A DNA stretch of 64,000 bases from Zizania palustris (GCA_019279435.1 JAAALK010000080.1:86402328-86466327); one strand, 5' to 3'; counted from the first letter of the stretch, positions 22,401 to 34,078 are shown. The notes: a model not told the origin generated them from the letters alone. Numbers and translations are program-made.

Positions 22401-22481
22401 ATCACTCAACCACTCGATCGCTCAAATGCTTATCCTTGTCAATCACTCATCATTCATACAGAAACCACCATTGGTTTCACA
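19453..22481 (-). repeat. 5' LTR of Copia-2 (about 3.0 kb)
   Basis: On the minus strand it begins TGTGAAACC (22481) and ends AATCCCACA (19453). Both ends align with the Copia-5 LTR (36582-39558), which is about as long. It is strongly AT-rich from 19600 to 21900 and has no credible ORF. The outer limit is set by where the Copia-4 integrase frame resumes at 22482. Confidence 0.8.
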
Positions 22482-22918
22482 ATGTTCAATGTTATGTTGA
22501 AGGCAAAATTCAAGAAATAAACTATTCCTTGAACTTGGTGCCATTATCACTTCTAATTGCTTTCAATGCGCTAAGGAGTTCAGTTAATAGTGCCAAAGCT
22601 AAGCTCCAAAAGTGTGAAAATACTTCATCCTTGTTTATAAGAAAGAAGACCCAATAATAACGGGATTAGTCATCATACACGACAAGGACATACCATTTTC
22701 CACATAAGGAACTAACCCGAGAAGGACCTACAATATCCATATGGAGATGTTCTCCAGGTTGTTCTGTCATCAGAACAATGATTGGTGAATGAGAGGCGAC
22801 CACCATCTTTTCACTTCGACAAGGAGCACAAACAAGATTCTTCTTAAACTTGAGATTGGGCAATCCTCAGATAACACCTAGGGCACTCAGTCGAGTGAGT
22901 AAGTCCAAACTCATATGC
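22482..22918 (-). pseudogene. Copia-4 integrase fragment
   Basis: It encodes part of the pre-integrase zinc region and the integrase core: CAPCRSEKMVVASHSP, then HMDIVGPSRVSS with the first catalytic Asp. Further on is a broken stretch ending in codons like CLQHNIEH. There are stops and frame changes around 22530 and 22670. Copia-2 begins right after IEH. The upstream part continues at 34579 across Tat-1. Confidence 0.8.
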
Positions 22919-22923
22919 CCTAG
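22919..22923. repeat. Target site duplication of Tat-1, left copy (cctag)
   Basis: It matches 34574-34578 exactly, and Copia-4 sequence continues across the insertion. Confidence 0.95.
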
Positions 22924-23418
22924 TGTTGGCGTAAAAGATTACGCTAACAGGTTTCTGTAGAAAAGAAACTAACAAACGAAGTGTTTGCGAAGCAAACTGT
23001 TCTAAGCCTCCGAAAGGATAATGGCTTAGAATAGTTCGAAAGTGTGTATTGAATCACTTGTAATCGGTCCCTATTACAGGGTGAAATGGGGGGTATTTAT
23101 AGGACTAAACATTAAGGAAAAGACCTATTTACCCCTCTATTACAACCGACATTAAGGAAGCTATTCGGTTTCCTTAATAGGGCTAAAATGGTAAAAGACT
23201 AATCTAATAGGATAGAAGATAAGTCTTCCATCTTAGCTGGCAGAAAAGATCCTGAAGGGCTTTGGTTCGAAGACATACTTCGAACTAATGCCTGTCTTCG
23301 GGCTTCGAACGAGGTTCTGGGCATCTTCGAAGATGGTCTTCGGACAATCTTCGAACTGGTTGACTGCCTTTATGCTGCTTCGGCAATAACCCCGAAGATG
23401 AGATATTTTTCCCCAACA
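22924..23418 (-). repeat. 3' LTR of Tat-1 (495 bp)
   Basis: In plus coordinates it begins tgttggcgtaaaag and ends ccccaaca. It appears identical to 34079-34573. The minus-strand TATA box ctataaata lies at 23094-23102. Confidence 0.95.
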
Positions 23419-23895
23419 GTAGCCCCTCGAATACGCTTCTCCGTTTGACCTGTAACGTTAGGAGAGCAGTATACGGAAAGAAAAGATAACCAATCATAGG
23501 GGTTATTGGTTTTTATTTTATCTTCGAAACGCATGAAGATATGAACTTCGAATCAGTCGTAAGGTATTTACTTTTCGAACTATCTTAGAACTGACTCAGG
23601 AAGTTCGAAAGTCTTTTTAGACTTTAGAAAAAATAGCCGTTAGTTCCTGTTTCTAACGGAAGTTATATGATGCGTTATTTCCGAAGGAAAATAACGGGCG
23701 GGAATGCGAAAGGGCAGAGCCCAAACGGTAACCAACGGAACGATTAGGCTATAAATAAAGAGCCCAAAACTTACCCGATTACCTTTTCACCGCTTTCTCT
23801 CAGTTAAAAGTTTTTGAGCCCTTTGAGTTCTTGAGCCCTAGCTTTGAGTTCTTGAGCCCTAGCCTCCGTTCCCTCAGATCAATCCAGCAATCGCG
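23419..23895 (+). other. Tat-1 3' region and upstream region of the antisense gene
   Basis: There is no ORF of note. For the element it is the 3' untranslated end; a weak purine tract (minus GAGGGGCTAC) adjoins the LTR. For the opposite-strand gene it holds the TATA box and 5' leader. The leader contains a short direct repeat around gagttcttgagccctag (about 23826-23862). Confidence 0.6.
23750..23759 (+). promoter_or_regulatory. TATA box of the Tat-1 antisense gene
   Basis: ctataaataa sits about 140 bases before the ATG at 23896. Tat-2 has a TATA box (minus TATAAATAGG, 59041-59050) about 95 bases before its homologous ATG, though the surrounding sequence has diverged. Confidence 0.6.
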
Positions 23896-26800
23896 ATGGT
23901 GAAGACCAAGGGATCTGCGCCTCCTTCGGCCTTGGCTCGGCAACAGGCGGCCGCAGCAGCAGCAGCAGCAACATTGGCAGCGACACCCTCGATGCAGGCG
24001 GCAACATCCATGGCGGCAGGGGGGAGAAATCCCCAAATCCCTGATGACCAAGGTCTGTGCCCACCATCGACTAAATACTTGGATCAATCTTTTGAGTTGG
24101 GGTCGTCTACCTGCAAGAAAGAATCTTTGGCAATCACAGCAGGGGGAAAGATTAGTGATGGGGTTATGATTCGGAAGCCGGGCAAAGAATCGATTCCATC
24201 ACCAAGACCCGGAGAGGTTGTAGTGTTCGAAGCTTTTTTCGAAGCGGGCTTGGGCCTCCCTGCTGTGGATTTCTTGGCCGAAGTACTTGACCTGTTTCAT
24301 GTAACCCTCCCCCAGCTATCTCCGAATGTCCGTAGCTAGATTAGCTATCTTCGAGTGGGCACTGAGAGCCGAAGGTTGTGAGGGGAGGGCTGAAATCTTT
24401 GCTGCGCTTCATAGAGCAACTTGTCAGCCGAAGACCTTCGTAGGCTCCGGAGGCGAGAAAGTGGTGGTTTCCTTCGGAAGCATTAATTTTAGACTTCGTG
24501 ATGAATATGCCCTGCAATTCCCTGCTAAGGCCATCAATGCTAGATGGTACACCGATTGGGTCCTGAGGTGGTTTTATGCCGAAGTTGGAGTGAACAGTCC
24601 TCTGGCCGGTCCCCTCAAAGAAATCCAGTTCCGGAAGGAAGCCTTAGTGCAACCTGACGAAGGCCAGCTCGAAGCTCGCCTCAACTTGCTTCAGAAAATC
24701 AGCCGAAGGTTGAGCATGCGGGACTTAGCCGAAGAGTTCCTCGGACTGCAAATTCCTCCGTTGATGGCCAACTGGCCTATCGTCTTCGAGGATGACTCGG
24801 AAGGCGGTCTTCGCAAGATTAACTATACTTCGAGCCCTGCAGGTAACTTCGAAACCAACATGCATAGTACATATTTACTTCGAAGAAAGACTAACTCGAA
24901 TTATTTTTTAGCTTCTTCAGCCCCTATTACTTCAGAGCAAATTGTAAGGGCTTCGGAGAAGATTCTGGGCGCCCCAACTCCGTCGGAAAAAGAATGGCGA
25001 ATTAAATTGGTCGGAAGTTGGGAATGATTTAACAGAGTATGGGGAATGTTGGAGTTAACTCCGCCCCCTCTGATGGACTGGGTGCCTCAAGAGAAAGGTC
25101 CCAAGAAAAGAGTAGCTGAAGCCGGAGCTTCCAGCTCCGCAAGGACTTCGGTGAAGAAAGTGGCTCGGAAGCCGAAGAACCTCGCACCTTTAGATCGTGT
25201 ACCTTCGAGCTCAAGAGCTTCAATTTCTAGTTCTAAAGAAGACGAAGGTATATTTTTAATGAAATTGATTGAGGAAGATGCAGCTCAACAAAGTATTCAC
25301 ATTGAAGATACTGCAGGTATACCGGAGCCTCAAGCCAACATCGAAGAAGTAAGAGCTCCGGATACCCAGGAGGAACAAATCGAAGCCCCTATGGGTGTAG
25401 ATGAGGCCGAAGTACCTGCGAACATACCGGAGTCTGGAGATAATGCTGATCAACCAAGGACTTCGGTAGTTCAAGAAGATACAACTCAGGCCGGAGTTCC
25501 TGTGGATGAAGGTGGGGTCGAAGTCACTATGGCTTCGATTCCCGAAGAAGTAACGAGGACTCCCCAGGATGATGCTCCTGCAGTCCAAGATTTAGCGGCT
25601 GATTCGGATGAGGACTACACTTTTGATCCTCCGATCAGTATAGTACTCGATCTTCCAGAGAATGTCGAAGGTAAATTTTGCATAATTCTTATCAATTTTT
25701 GCAAAATTATACAATGTATAATATTTCTGTTTTGGCAGAGCCTCCTGTTGTCGAAGTATCCCTCGAAGATACAATTCAAAGACCTTCGACAACTTCGGAG
25801 CCGCAACCAGAGGTTACTCTACCGGGGCCTGGAAGAGGAAAAAGACACATAGAGCCTCTCCCTGCTCAAGGATCGATTTCATCTGAGTCAACAGATGAAA
25901 GTGAATCGACTGAGGGGGGGCCATCTTCAGAAGTTCCAAGGGCCTCGGAAGAACTCTCCGGACCTTCGCTAAGCAGAGCTGATCAGAAGGCTTCAGTAAT
26001 ACTTCCTCTCATAACTCCTTTTTTGGAGGAGAAAACCGGACTTGGGACTTTGGTTAAACCTTTGGGTCAAGCCAGTCGCAAAGTCGGGGAAACAGAACTG
26101 GTAGCCCTTTTAAGCAGAGCGAAGGGTTCGGAGCTTAATCTTGCTGTGGAAAGAGCAGCTTATCAGGTATAAAGCATCTTCGAACCAAATAGCAAATTAT
26201 ATATGAATAATTTCTTATTCCAGTTTTTCTTTTTTCTTAGCAAGCAGTCTTAGCCCGCGCTGCGGCTTTATCGAACGAAAACGAAATTGCTCAACTTCGG
26301 GAAGAGAACGAAACTCTTCAAAGAAATTTTAACTTCTCCGAAGGTCGAGTAACTCAGATGGACAATGTAATACTAGCAGAGCGAAGGGCTAGGCAAAGCT
26401 TGGAGGCTGCGAAGAAAGAGCTCGAAGCAGAAAGAATTGTGCTTCGAGCGGAGATTGAAAGACTGCGGACGGAGGATGCTGCCAAGGGGTCTGAACTTGT
26501 AAGACTACAAGAAGAGGCTGGCCAACTCCGGACTCAGAAGAATGCTTTGACTACGGAGAATGCTAGAATCTCCGGAGTTTTAGCAGAAACGACTTCGGCC
26601 AAGGATGCACTTAATGCGGAAAAGCTCAAGTCTGAGAAGGTGGCTTCGGAGGTCATCGAGCAGATGCTAGGTGTCTTGGAGTACTTCGGTACTACTGGAT
26701 CACTACCTTCGGATGACAATGTAACTCTGCTGCGCCGGCTAAAAAGGATCCAAGGAGCAGCGAAGCAAATGAAGACGGCAGGCATGCGTTATGGAGAACT

Positions 26801-27632
26801 CTCCGGACAAGTGTCTGCCCTTGGAATACTTCGTTACTACGAGGATTTGGGCCGAACAATCACTCCGAGCGCAGAGGGCTCCATCATCTTCGACGACGCG
26901 AGACTTTTGACTCCTTCCGAAGGCGTAGCTACTGCTTGGCGAGCCTTCCAAACTTCGTGGAGAGCCGAAGGTCGATCTGCGATCAAGGCTTGGATTGATG
27001 AAGGCCAACGCCAAAAGCAAGTTCGGAGCCAAGCTTCGAGCAGTCAGCCTCCTCCGAACCCGCAGGTTTAGGATTATTTAGGATTTTTTGATTATGTAAA
27101 GCTGATGCTTGTAAATATTTATCAATGAAAGTCTTGTTTGTCATATTTTTAGGCTTTGCCTCTTATGGAAGATATCGAAGTGTTAGAGCTTAACAGCGAA
27201 CTTCGCTCACTGTGGAACACCTTCGAACTTCTAAAGAGTTATAAGCGTCCTCGATTTCTTATTCCTCGAGATGACTCCGGCGTTATTGCGCCCGAAGTAA
27301 TCAAAGACATATTGTCTTATATTAAAGAGGAAAATAAAGAGATTGACGCAAACACCTCGTCTTCTGAAGACACTAATTGGTCCGAAGACGAAGGTGAAGC
27401 CCAAAATAAAAGATCTGAAGATCTTAGAAGCTGGGAAAGAAGCCCCGAGCGGCTTCGAACTTAGGCCGAGCTTCAACAAGAGCAGAAGGATTTTAGAGCT
27501 TCGAAGGGGAGGAAGAGAGTTAAACGTAAAGTTCTTAGAACTTCCGATGTTGGAACTAGTCGTTCCACCCCTAGCTCTCGAGACCGAAGAGGTCTTCGAT
27601 TCCTTCTTGGTATAGATACCAATTTTTCATAG
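23896..27632 (+). CDS. Antisense accessory gene of Tat-1: five exons, conserved plant transposon domain plus coiled-coil
   Basis: Proposed exons: 23896-24842, 24912-25670, 25739-26166, 26241-27065 and 27153-27632. All four introns (68-87 bp) are GT..AG and AT-rich. Exon phases 1, 1, 0, 0 agree with the frames on either side. The start (MVKTKGSAPP) precedes an Ala tract. Then comes a conserved block (PGEVVVFEAFFEAGLGLP, LAIFEWALRAEGCEGRAEIF, NFRLRDEY, YTDWVLRWFYAEVG) that I recall as the plant 'putative gypsy type transposon' family (PF04195). Next are an acidic linker, a coiled-coil (about 26280-26660) and a basic tail. Disruptions are one extra base near 24330, CGA to TGA at 25025-25027 and TGG to TAG at 27462-27464. 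Its function is unknown. It is not gag or pol, being on the other strand. Confidence 0.7.
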
Positions 27633-27989
27633 TGTAATCTGTAAACACATTTATTTTAATAATGAATGCCGATTTAAAATTGTCTCCATATTTACTAGCC
27701 CCTCTTTGGGTATAAGCAACTTCGAACTGTATTCAAAGATGGTTATGCGCAAAGAAAAAACTTCGGAGTACAATTTTTTGGGGGTTCGGAGCCCCTCTGT
27801 CATTTAAAGATCTTTTGAAATCTTATGAAATGTCTTCGACCTTTGTAGTCAGAAGAATGGTAACTTGGTACCTTTGTTTTATGAAAGAAATCGATTGAGA
27901 TAACTTTCAGGACACTTTAGTGTCTTAAGAATTTTGTCACTTTGGACTTATATGAACAAACATTCGAAGCTCATGGCTTAAATGTTGTT

Positions 27990-28440
27990 TTGCTTTAGCC
28001 ACCTTCGGCTATTCTTGCAGAAGTCTACCAGCCAATGGCTTGGACTTCGCAGAAATTGGCCACCTTCGGCTCTTTTTACGGATGTCTACCAGCCAATGGC
28101 TTGGACTCCGTAGAATTGTAGCCACCTTCGGCTATTTTTGCAGAAGTCTACCAGCCGGAGCTTGGACTTCGCAGAATTTGGCCACCTTCGGCTCTTTTTT
28201 GCAGAAGTCTACCAGCCGGAGCTTGGACTTCGCAGAATTTGGCCACCTTCGGCTCTTTTTACGGATGTCTGCAAGCTGCAGCTTGGACTCCGCAGATTTT
28301 GGCCACCTTCGGCTCTTTTTACGGAAGTCTACCAGCCGAAGCTTGGACTCCGTAGAATGTGGTATTGGCTCTTTTACGGATGCCTACAAGGTATCAGCTT
28401 GGGCTCCGGATGGATTTCAGCCACCACACCGGAGGCTTCG
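27990..28440 (+). repeat. Minisatellite, 60-62 bp unit, about seven copies, in Tat-1
   Basis: The word gccaccttcggct recurs at 27998, 28059, 28121, 28181, 28242 and 28302, with a decayed copy near 28361. The region lies between the ends of two convergent genes (antisense gene ending 27632, pol ending 28614). A plus-strand frame at 28040-28480 reads through the repeat and gives a repeated HLRLF-type peptide. I take that as chance. Confidence 0.9.
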
Positions 28441-28613
28441 ACTTTATGGGTACGAAGTCCGGAAATACAACCCAGCTTAATGACACTTCCCTCTCGATCG
28501 ACTTCCGTTCCAGCGCGTCCGCTCGGAAAGCTAGGAGTGTCAAGGGGAAGGCAACTATCAGGGTGTATGCTTTATTAATTTAGAGGTGATTACAAGCGAA
28601 TTACAAGGAGCCC

Positions 28614-31600
28614 TTATGCGAAGTATCGCTTTAGGTGCTCCGCATGCCAAGTATGTGCTAACTCTTCACCTTCTAAATTAGCTAATTTGAATGAACCAGG
28701 GCGCCCTGAGCGGACAATTAGATATGGACCTTCCCATTTATTGCCTAACTTCCCTGGTGCTATAATGCTTCGTAGAACAAGATGACCCTGCCTTAACTCG
28801 CTGAGCTTAACCTTCGGGTCATACCAAGTCTTCGTCTGCTGATGATACTTTGATAAATTAGCTACAGCTCGAAGTCTTGTTTCTTCTGACAAATCTAACG
28901 AAGCTTGTCTTTCTTCTTCGATGTCTGGTTCGGTGCTGCGAAATGATCCCCCTTTGAGCTCCGTTGGAGTCATTGCTTCATCTCCGAATAGTAGTCTGAA
29001 CGGAGTAAAACCTGTGGACCTTGTTTGCGTAGTCCGAATGGACCATAGAATCTTCGGAAGCTCTTCGGTCCACAGTCCCTTTGATAATCCTACTATTCTT
29101 CGATTTAGCCCTGATAAAATATTTCCATTGGCTCGCTCAACAGGCTCCATTGGACTGAGGATGTCTCACTGCAGCAAAACATAGTTGAATGCCTAGGTCT
29201 TCGCAAAATTTCCTGAAGGGTTCTGCGTCGAACTGTGTTCCATTATCAACTGTGAGATATCTAGGCACTCCGAACCGGCAAATAATGTTCTTCCAGAAGA
29301 ATTTCTGTACATTGTTCGAAGTGATAGCTGTTAAGGGTTCTGCTTCTACCCACTTAGAAAAATATTCAATAGCTACCACTGCGAACTTCAGATTTCCCTT
29401 TGCTAACGGAAAGGGACCAATTAGATCCATACCCCATCTGGCCATGGGCCATACCGGAGCAATGACTTGAAGAGCTGTTGGTGGGCGATGACTCCGTCGA
29501 CCCATCCACTGGCATCCTTGACAAGTGCGGACCAAGCTCTCCGCATCAGCTGTTATTGTGGGCCAATAAAGCCCCTGGCGAAATGTTTTTCCTGCCAGAG
29601 CTCTAGGGGCTAAATGACTTCCACAAAGGCCTTCGTGAATTTCTCGAAGAATTTCTTGGCCTTCGGCTTGAGATATACATCGGAGTAGAGGGGAACATAC
29701 TCCGGCCTTGTATAATATACCGTTGATTAACTGATAGTTTCTTGCTCTGAGCTTTAATCTTGACAATTGGGGCTCTTCGGGCAAATTTGTTCCTCCTTGC
29801 AAGAGTTCTATGATCGAATCTTTCCAATCTGCACTAGGAATGCAGAGAATCTCTGCAGAGGCAACTTGTGGCACGGAAGGTACATTGAGCTCCTCATAGA
29901 AAGCTTCGTCAGGCACATCCACAGCTCCGGCAGCAGCCTTCGCTAAAATGTCCGCTTGCACATTCTCAGCTCTTGGTATACTCCGAATGGAAATACCCTT
30001 GAAATGTGCTTCGATCTTGCGGATTTCTTCCAAGTACTTTGCAAGCTGTGGATGTCGGACTTGAAAACTTTTGTCTACGTGCCCTGCTACTATCTGAGAA
30101 TCTGTTTTTATAATTATCCTTGTAGCCCCTAGAGCACGTGCTTTCTGGAGTCCCAATAAAATTCCTTCGTACTCCGCTATATTATTTGTAGACTTAAAGT
30201 TGAGTCTTGCGGAGTACATTGCTCTTTGCCCTGACGGTGAAATCAATACTGCCCCAATGCCTGCTCCGGATGCTTGGAAAGCCCCATCGGAGTAAATAGT
30301 CCAAACTCCGTCATCTGATTTCTCCGGAGTCAACTTCACAGGTGGAGTCCACTCTGCTACGAAGTCTGCTAGGACTTGAGATTTGATAGCTGTCCTTGCC
30401 AGGAAAGATATGCCGAAGGGTGCTAGTTCTACTGCCCACTTTCCAATCCTTCCAGTGGAATCTTTGCTTCGGAGCATATCTCCTAAAGGATACGAAGTTG
30501 GTACAATTACATTATGGGCCAAAAAATAATGTCTTAGCTTCCTCGAAGCCATTATCAGAGCATAAACGAACTTCTCAAGTTCGGAGTATCTTGTCTTCGC
30601 TCCTGACAATGCTTCGGATACAAAATAGACAGGATTTTGGACCAACTTCCCATTGATATCCGCTTCTCTGACAAGGACTGCGCTGACAGCTGAACCTGTA
30701 GCTGCAAGATATAGAAGTAGGGTTTCGTCCGCAATAGGCACCGTAAGTGTAGCAAGATTGCTGAGATAATCTTTAATATCTTCGAAGCTTTTCTGACACT
30801 CCGGTGTCCATGCAAAATCTTCGGACCCTTTCAAAGCTTTAAATATTGGCAAACTCCTCTCCGCAGACCTTGATAAAAACCTGCTAAGTGCAGCCAGACG
30901 TCCAGTCAGCTTTTGCACTTGCTTTAAATTCTCCGGAGGAGCCATCTTCTGCAGCGCAGTTATTTGAGTAGGGCTAGCTTCAATTCCCCTGCTTGAAACT
31001 AAGTACCCTAACAACTTTCCAGCCTTAGCTCCGAATATACATTTTTCGGGGTTAAGACGGATCCCACATGCTCGAAGGCTATTGAATGTTTCTGCTAAGT
31101 CTAGGCTATGTTGGTGCTTTAAAGCACTCTTTATTACAATGTCATCCATATAGGCCTCCACATTGCGGCCTAATTGATGACCTAGAGCCTTAGCAACTAA
31201 TCTTGAAAAAGTAGCCCCGGCATTTCTTAGGCCGAAGGGCATTCTTACATAGCAGAAGACTCCCGAAGGAGTTACAAAGCTCGTCTTGATTTCATCTTCG
31301 CGCTTCAACCATATTTGATGATAACCAGAATACGCGTCGAGGAAGCTTAGTAACTCATAACCTGCAGTGGAGTCAACTAGTTGATCAATTTGGGGCATGG
31401 GGTAGGGGTCACGTGGGCACACTTTATTCAGAGATGTGAAATCAATGCACATGCGCCACTTCCCAGAAGACTTCTTCCTGACGAAGACTGGGTTGGCTAA
31501 CCATTCTGTATGGGCCACTTCTCTGATAATCCCAGCCTTCAACAGTTTTTCAACTTCGTCCTTAGCTAGAGCAGCTCTCTCTGCGGACATCTTCCGGAGC

Positions 31601-32298
31601 CCTTGTCGAACAGGCCGGGCCTTCGGGTTTACAAGCAAACTGTGCTCAATAATATCCCGATCGACTCCGGTGATATCTTCGTCAGACCAAGCGAAGACAT
31701 CCAAATTTTCTTCTACGACCTTTTCCAAGGAAGTTGCAACTTCAGGAGGTAAATCTTTACCAAATTGAAATGTGTATTCTTTACCATCTTTGACAATGAC
31801 CTTCGTTGCAATCTCTCCTTCGGGACTTGGTCTTGGAAATGACTTCTTCGAAGCTTCGGAGGAGGCTGAAAAAATTTCTTCATTATCTTGGACACTGTTT
31901 ACTTGTCTCGGATCAAGAGGGGGACCATGACCATATTCTGCCCTCCGAGCCATGGCTTGATCTCCGAAGATTGTCAGGACTCCTGCTTGTGTGGGCATCT
32001 TTATGCACAAGTAGTTGTGATGCGCCACAGCTCCGAACTGATTCAACATGCCCCGTCCGAAGATGACATTATAAGCATACGGGGCATCTACCACGTCAAA
32101 GATAACCTCTTCAGTTCGGGCTAGTAAACCTTCTCCGAAGGTTACTTCTAAGCCTATCTGACCAAGTGCATCAAGCGGAGGTCCTGCGAAGCCTTGCAGA
32201 GGACGAGCCGCTGGGAGAAGATGCTTCCGGGAAATGCATAACTGATCGAAGGCTTGCACAAAAATGATATCTGCTGAACTACCTCCGTCAATTAACAC
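28614..32298 (-). pseudogene. Tat-1 pol: protease, RT, RNase H, archaeal-type RNase H, integrase
   Basis: The frame opens at the protease (LIDGGSSADIIF). RT carries YMDDIVIKS. RNase H (RYSELEKFVYALIMASRK) is followed by a second archaeal-type RNase H with D (YSDGAF), E (IAEYEG), D (KTDSQI) and D (QADILAKA). Integrase has a zinc region (CQGCQWMGRRSH), then D (GMDLIGPFP), D (TVDNGTQF) and, after a frameshift, E (PVERANG). It ends HAEHLKRYFA at 28614. It is open for 1053 codons without a stop. Comparison with Tat-2 shows one extra C near 29146, just before the catalytic Glu, and one extra base near 32297 that uncouples gag from protease. Otherwise it looks intact. Confidence 0.93.
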
Positions 32299-34016
32299 CC
32301 TTCAGGACTTCAGTCCCTGCAATATCAGCAGTGATAACCAATGGATCTGCATGCGGGAACTTAATACCAGCTGCATCCTCCGCAGAGAAAGATATTGGAA
32401 CATGAGACCACTCCGGCATTGCAGCTGCAGATGACGAAGTCCCAATATGGCCTACTTCCCGAACGTACTCTCTTCGCTGTCTCTTGGACATGCTTCCGAG
32501 GGTACCTCCTCCGGAGATAGGGAGAACTACTCTCTTTCCTCTATCTTGCCCTTCTTCTTGCTTCGGAGGTGGCATAACATTAGCCATCGGAGGATGCCTT
32601 GCAGCATCAAAATTTTCTATCCGCGCCACAGCCTGGACCGGCTCCGGGCGCACTGCTGCTGCAGGACATCGGTCGGTACTACCTCGACCCGAAGTTCTCT
32701 CCAAGTATTCTCCCCGAAGGGTAAGGATAGCCTTGCAAGTGTCAGTTGCATGGCTTCGATTCTCTCCATGAATACAGCAAAAAAGGGTCTGGCCCTTGCC
32801 AGCCATTTTCCCTGGCGGCCTCCAGCCGCTGGACTTGTTCCCCGCAGACTGTGGAGCTCTTGGTGCAAACTTCTGTGGGGGTGCAATGTTTAAGACTTCA
32901 GAGCGAGGGTGCTTTTGCCCTCTTCTTCTATCATGTTGCACTTCGAAGACTGGTTCTTGCGGCTGTGCCGAAGTCTTCAACTCTGCTTTAACTTCCGTCA
33001 ATACTGTCGAAGTAGCAGTAGTCCTCCGAAGCCAACCTTCTTCTGACCTCGAGTACTCCTCGAAGTACGACATCAGCTGTGACACTGTGGTGATGCTCTT
33101 CCGATGCAGTTTATCCAGAAGGCCTTTATGACTGACGCCTTCCCGAGCCGCATCAACCACCGAGGATGTGGACAGCCCCCGAATTTGCGACTTCGTGTGA
33201 GCGAAGCGCTTGAAGTACTGCCTCAATGTTTCTCCGGGGAGCTGTTTCACTTGGAAAAGGCTTCCTGTTGACATGGGGGGCACGAAGGTGCCCTGAAAGT
33301 TACTTATAAACTTCCTCTTCAACTGTGACCACGAAATGATTGATCCTGGCTTTAAAGACCAGAACCATCTCAACGCCACTCCTTGAAGAGCTAATGGGAA
33401 GCACTTCGCCATAGTCTCTCTGTCTCCGCCGCTAGCCTCAATCGCTAGGGCATAAGAACGCGCAAACTCACTGGGATCTTCGTCTCCGGCATACTTGCAG
33501 AGCTTCGAAGTTTTGAACTTCGGATCGAAGCGAACCTTCTGAAGCTCAGGATGCAACGGAGATTCATTGTCGTAAGAGGCGTTCTCCGGAGCTTCGGGAT
33601 AACCAAGATCGTCGTCTTCGGGCACTTCGGGGATAGCTGGGGTGGCTTGAGAGCGAAGCCTGTTCGCAGCCTCTTGTCGCCACCTCGCTACCTCAGCTTG
33701 AAGATTGGCCATTTGAGTAGCCATGTCTCCAAGGCTATCTTCATCTCCTCCGGAAGGACCTTCCGGGTCTTGAGAACTGGTATGATCAGTTCGAATTGGA
33801 ATGGAGGGTGGCGGAGTGGCTCTTGGGCGGTCGGAGTATGGAAGGGGTTGGCGGAGAGGTTTCGTATCCTCGAGGGATAGAAGCCCCTTGCGGAGTTTGA
33901 GATGGAGGGATAGTCGAAGACCCTCCTCCGACTTCGACTGTGTCGAAGGGTATCTCTCCGGAGATCCGAGAGGACCTCCGAGTGGGATTGCGAGGTGCGC
34001 TCCGCTTAGGAGGCAT
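32288..34016 (-). pseudogene. Tat-1 gag with one frameshift
   Basis: The start is the ATG at 34016 (MPPKRSAPRNPTRRSSR), matching Tat-2 and Tat-3. A Pro-rich N-terminus follows. Near 33830 the frame slips relative to the other copies (ILRP then ATPPPSIPIRTD in the next frame). The main frame (33724-32288, 478 codons) has the retrotransposon gag domain (ALRWFWSLKPGSI, FQVKQLPGETLRQYFKRF). A Cys/His knuckle variant (CCIHGENRSHATDTC) follows near the C-terminus. The end overlaps the protease frame by 11 bases because of the extra base near 32297. In Tat-2 this junction is continuous. Confidence 0.88.
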
Positions 34017-34057
34017 GATGGAAGAAGTTGGTAGAGAACGAAGTTTTTTGGACTAGG

Positions 34058-34077
34058 TTCCCCACGGACGGCGCCAA
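34058..34077 (-). promoter_or_regulatory. Primer binding site of Tat-1
   Basis: The minus strand reads TTGGCGCCGTCCGTGGGGAA next to the LTR. TGGCGCCGT..GGGGA sites are common in plant Tat and Athila elements, where tRNA-Asp is usually named as primer. The match here is imperfect, so the tRNA is uncertain. Confidence 0.75.
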
Positions 34078-34078
34078 C

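Larger units (their letters stand above)
6250..22481 (-). mobile_element. Copia-2: Sirevirus-type element, split by Copia-1 and Copia-3
   Basis: What remains is the 5' LTR (19453-22481), the primer site and gag in two pieces (18888-19387 and 6250-7339). Gag is interrupted by the 11.5-kb Copia-3, and on the far side by Copia-1 at 6249. The rest of gag and pol would lie left of the window. Its own right edge (22481) joins the integrase of Copia-4 in frame, so Copia-2 inserted into Copia-4. It belongs to the same family as Copia-5, with matching gag and matching LTR ends. Confidence 0.8.

Noticed and set aside
28040..28480. Plus-strand ORF with a repeated HLRLF-type peptide, resembling a repeat protein
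   Set aside because: It is the translation of a 60-62 bp minisatellite whose period is not a multiple of three throughout. It has no start context, and Tat-2 has no counterpart.
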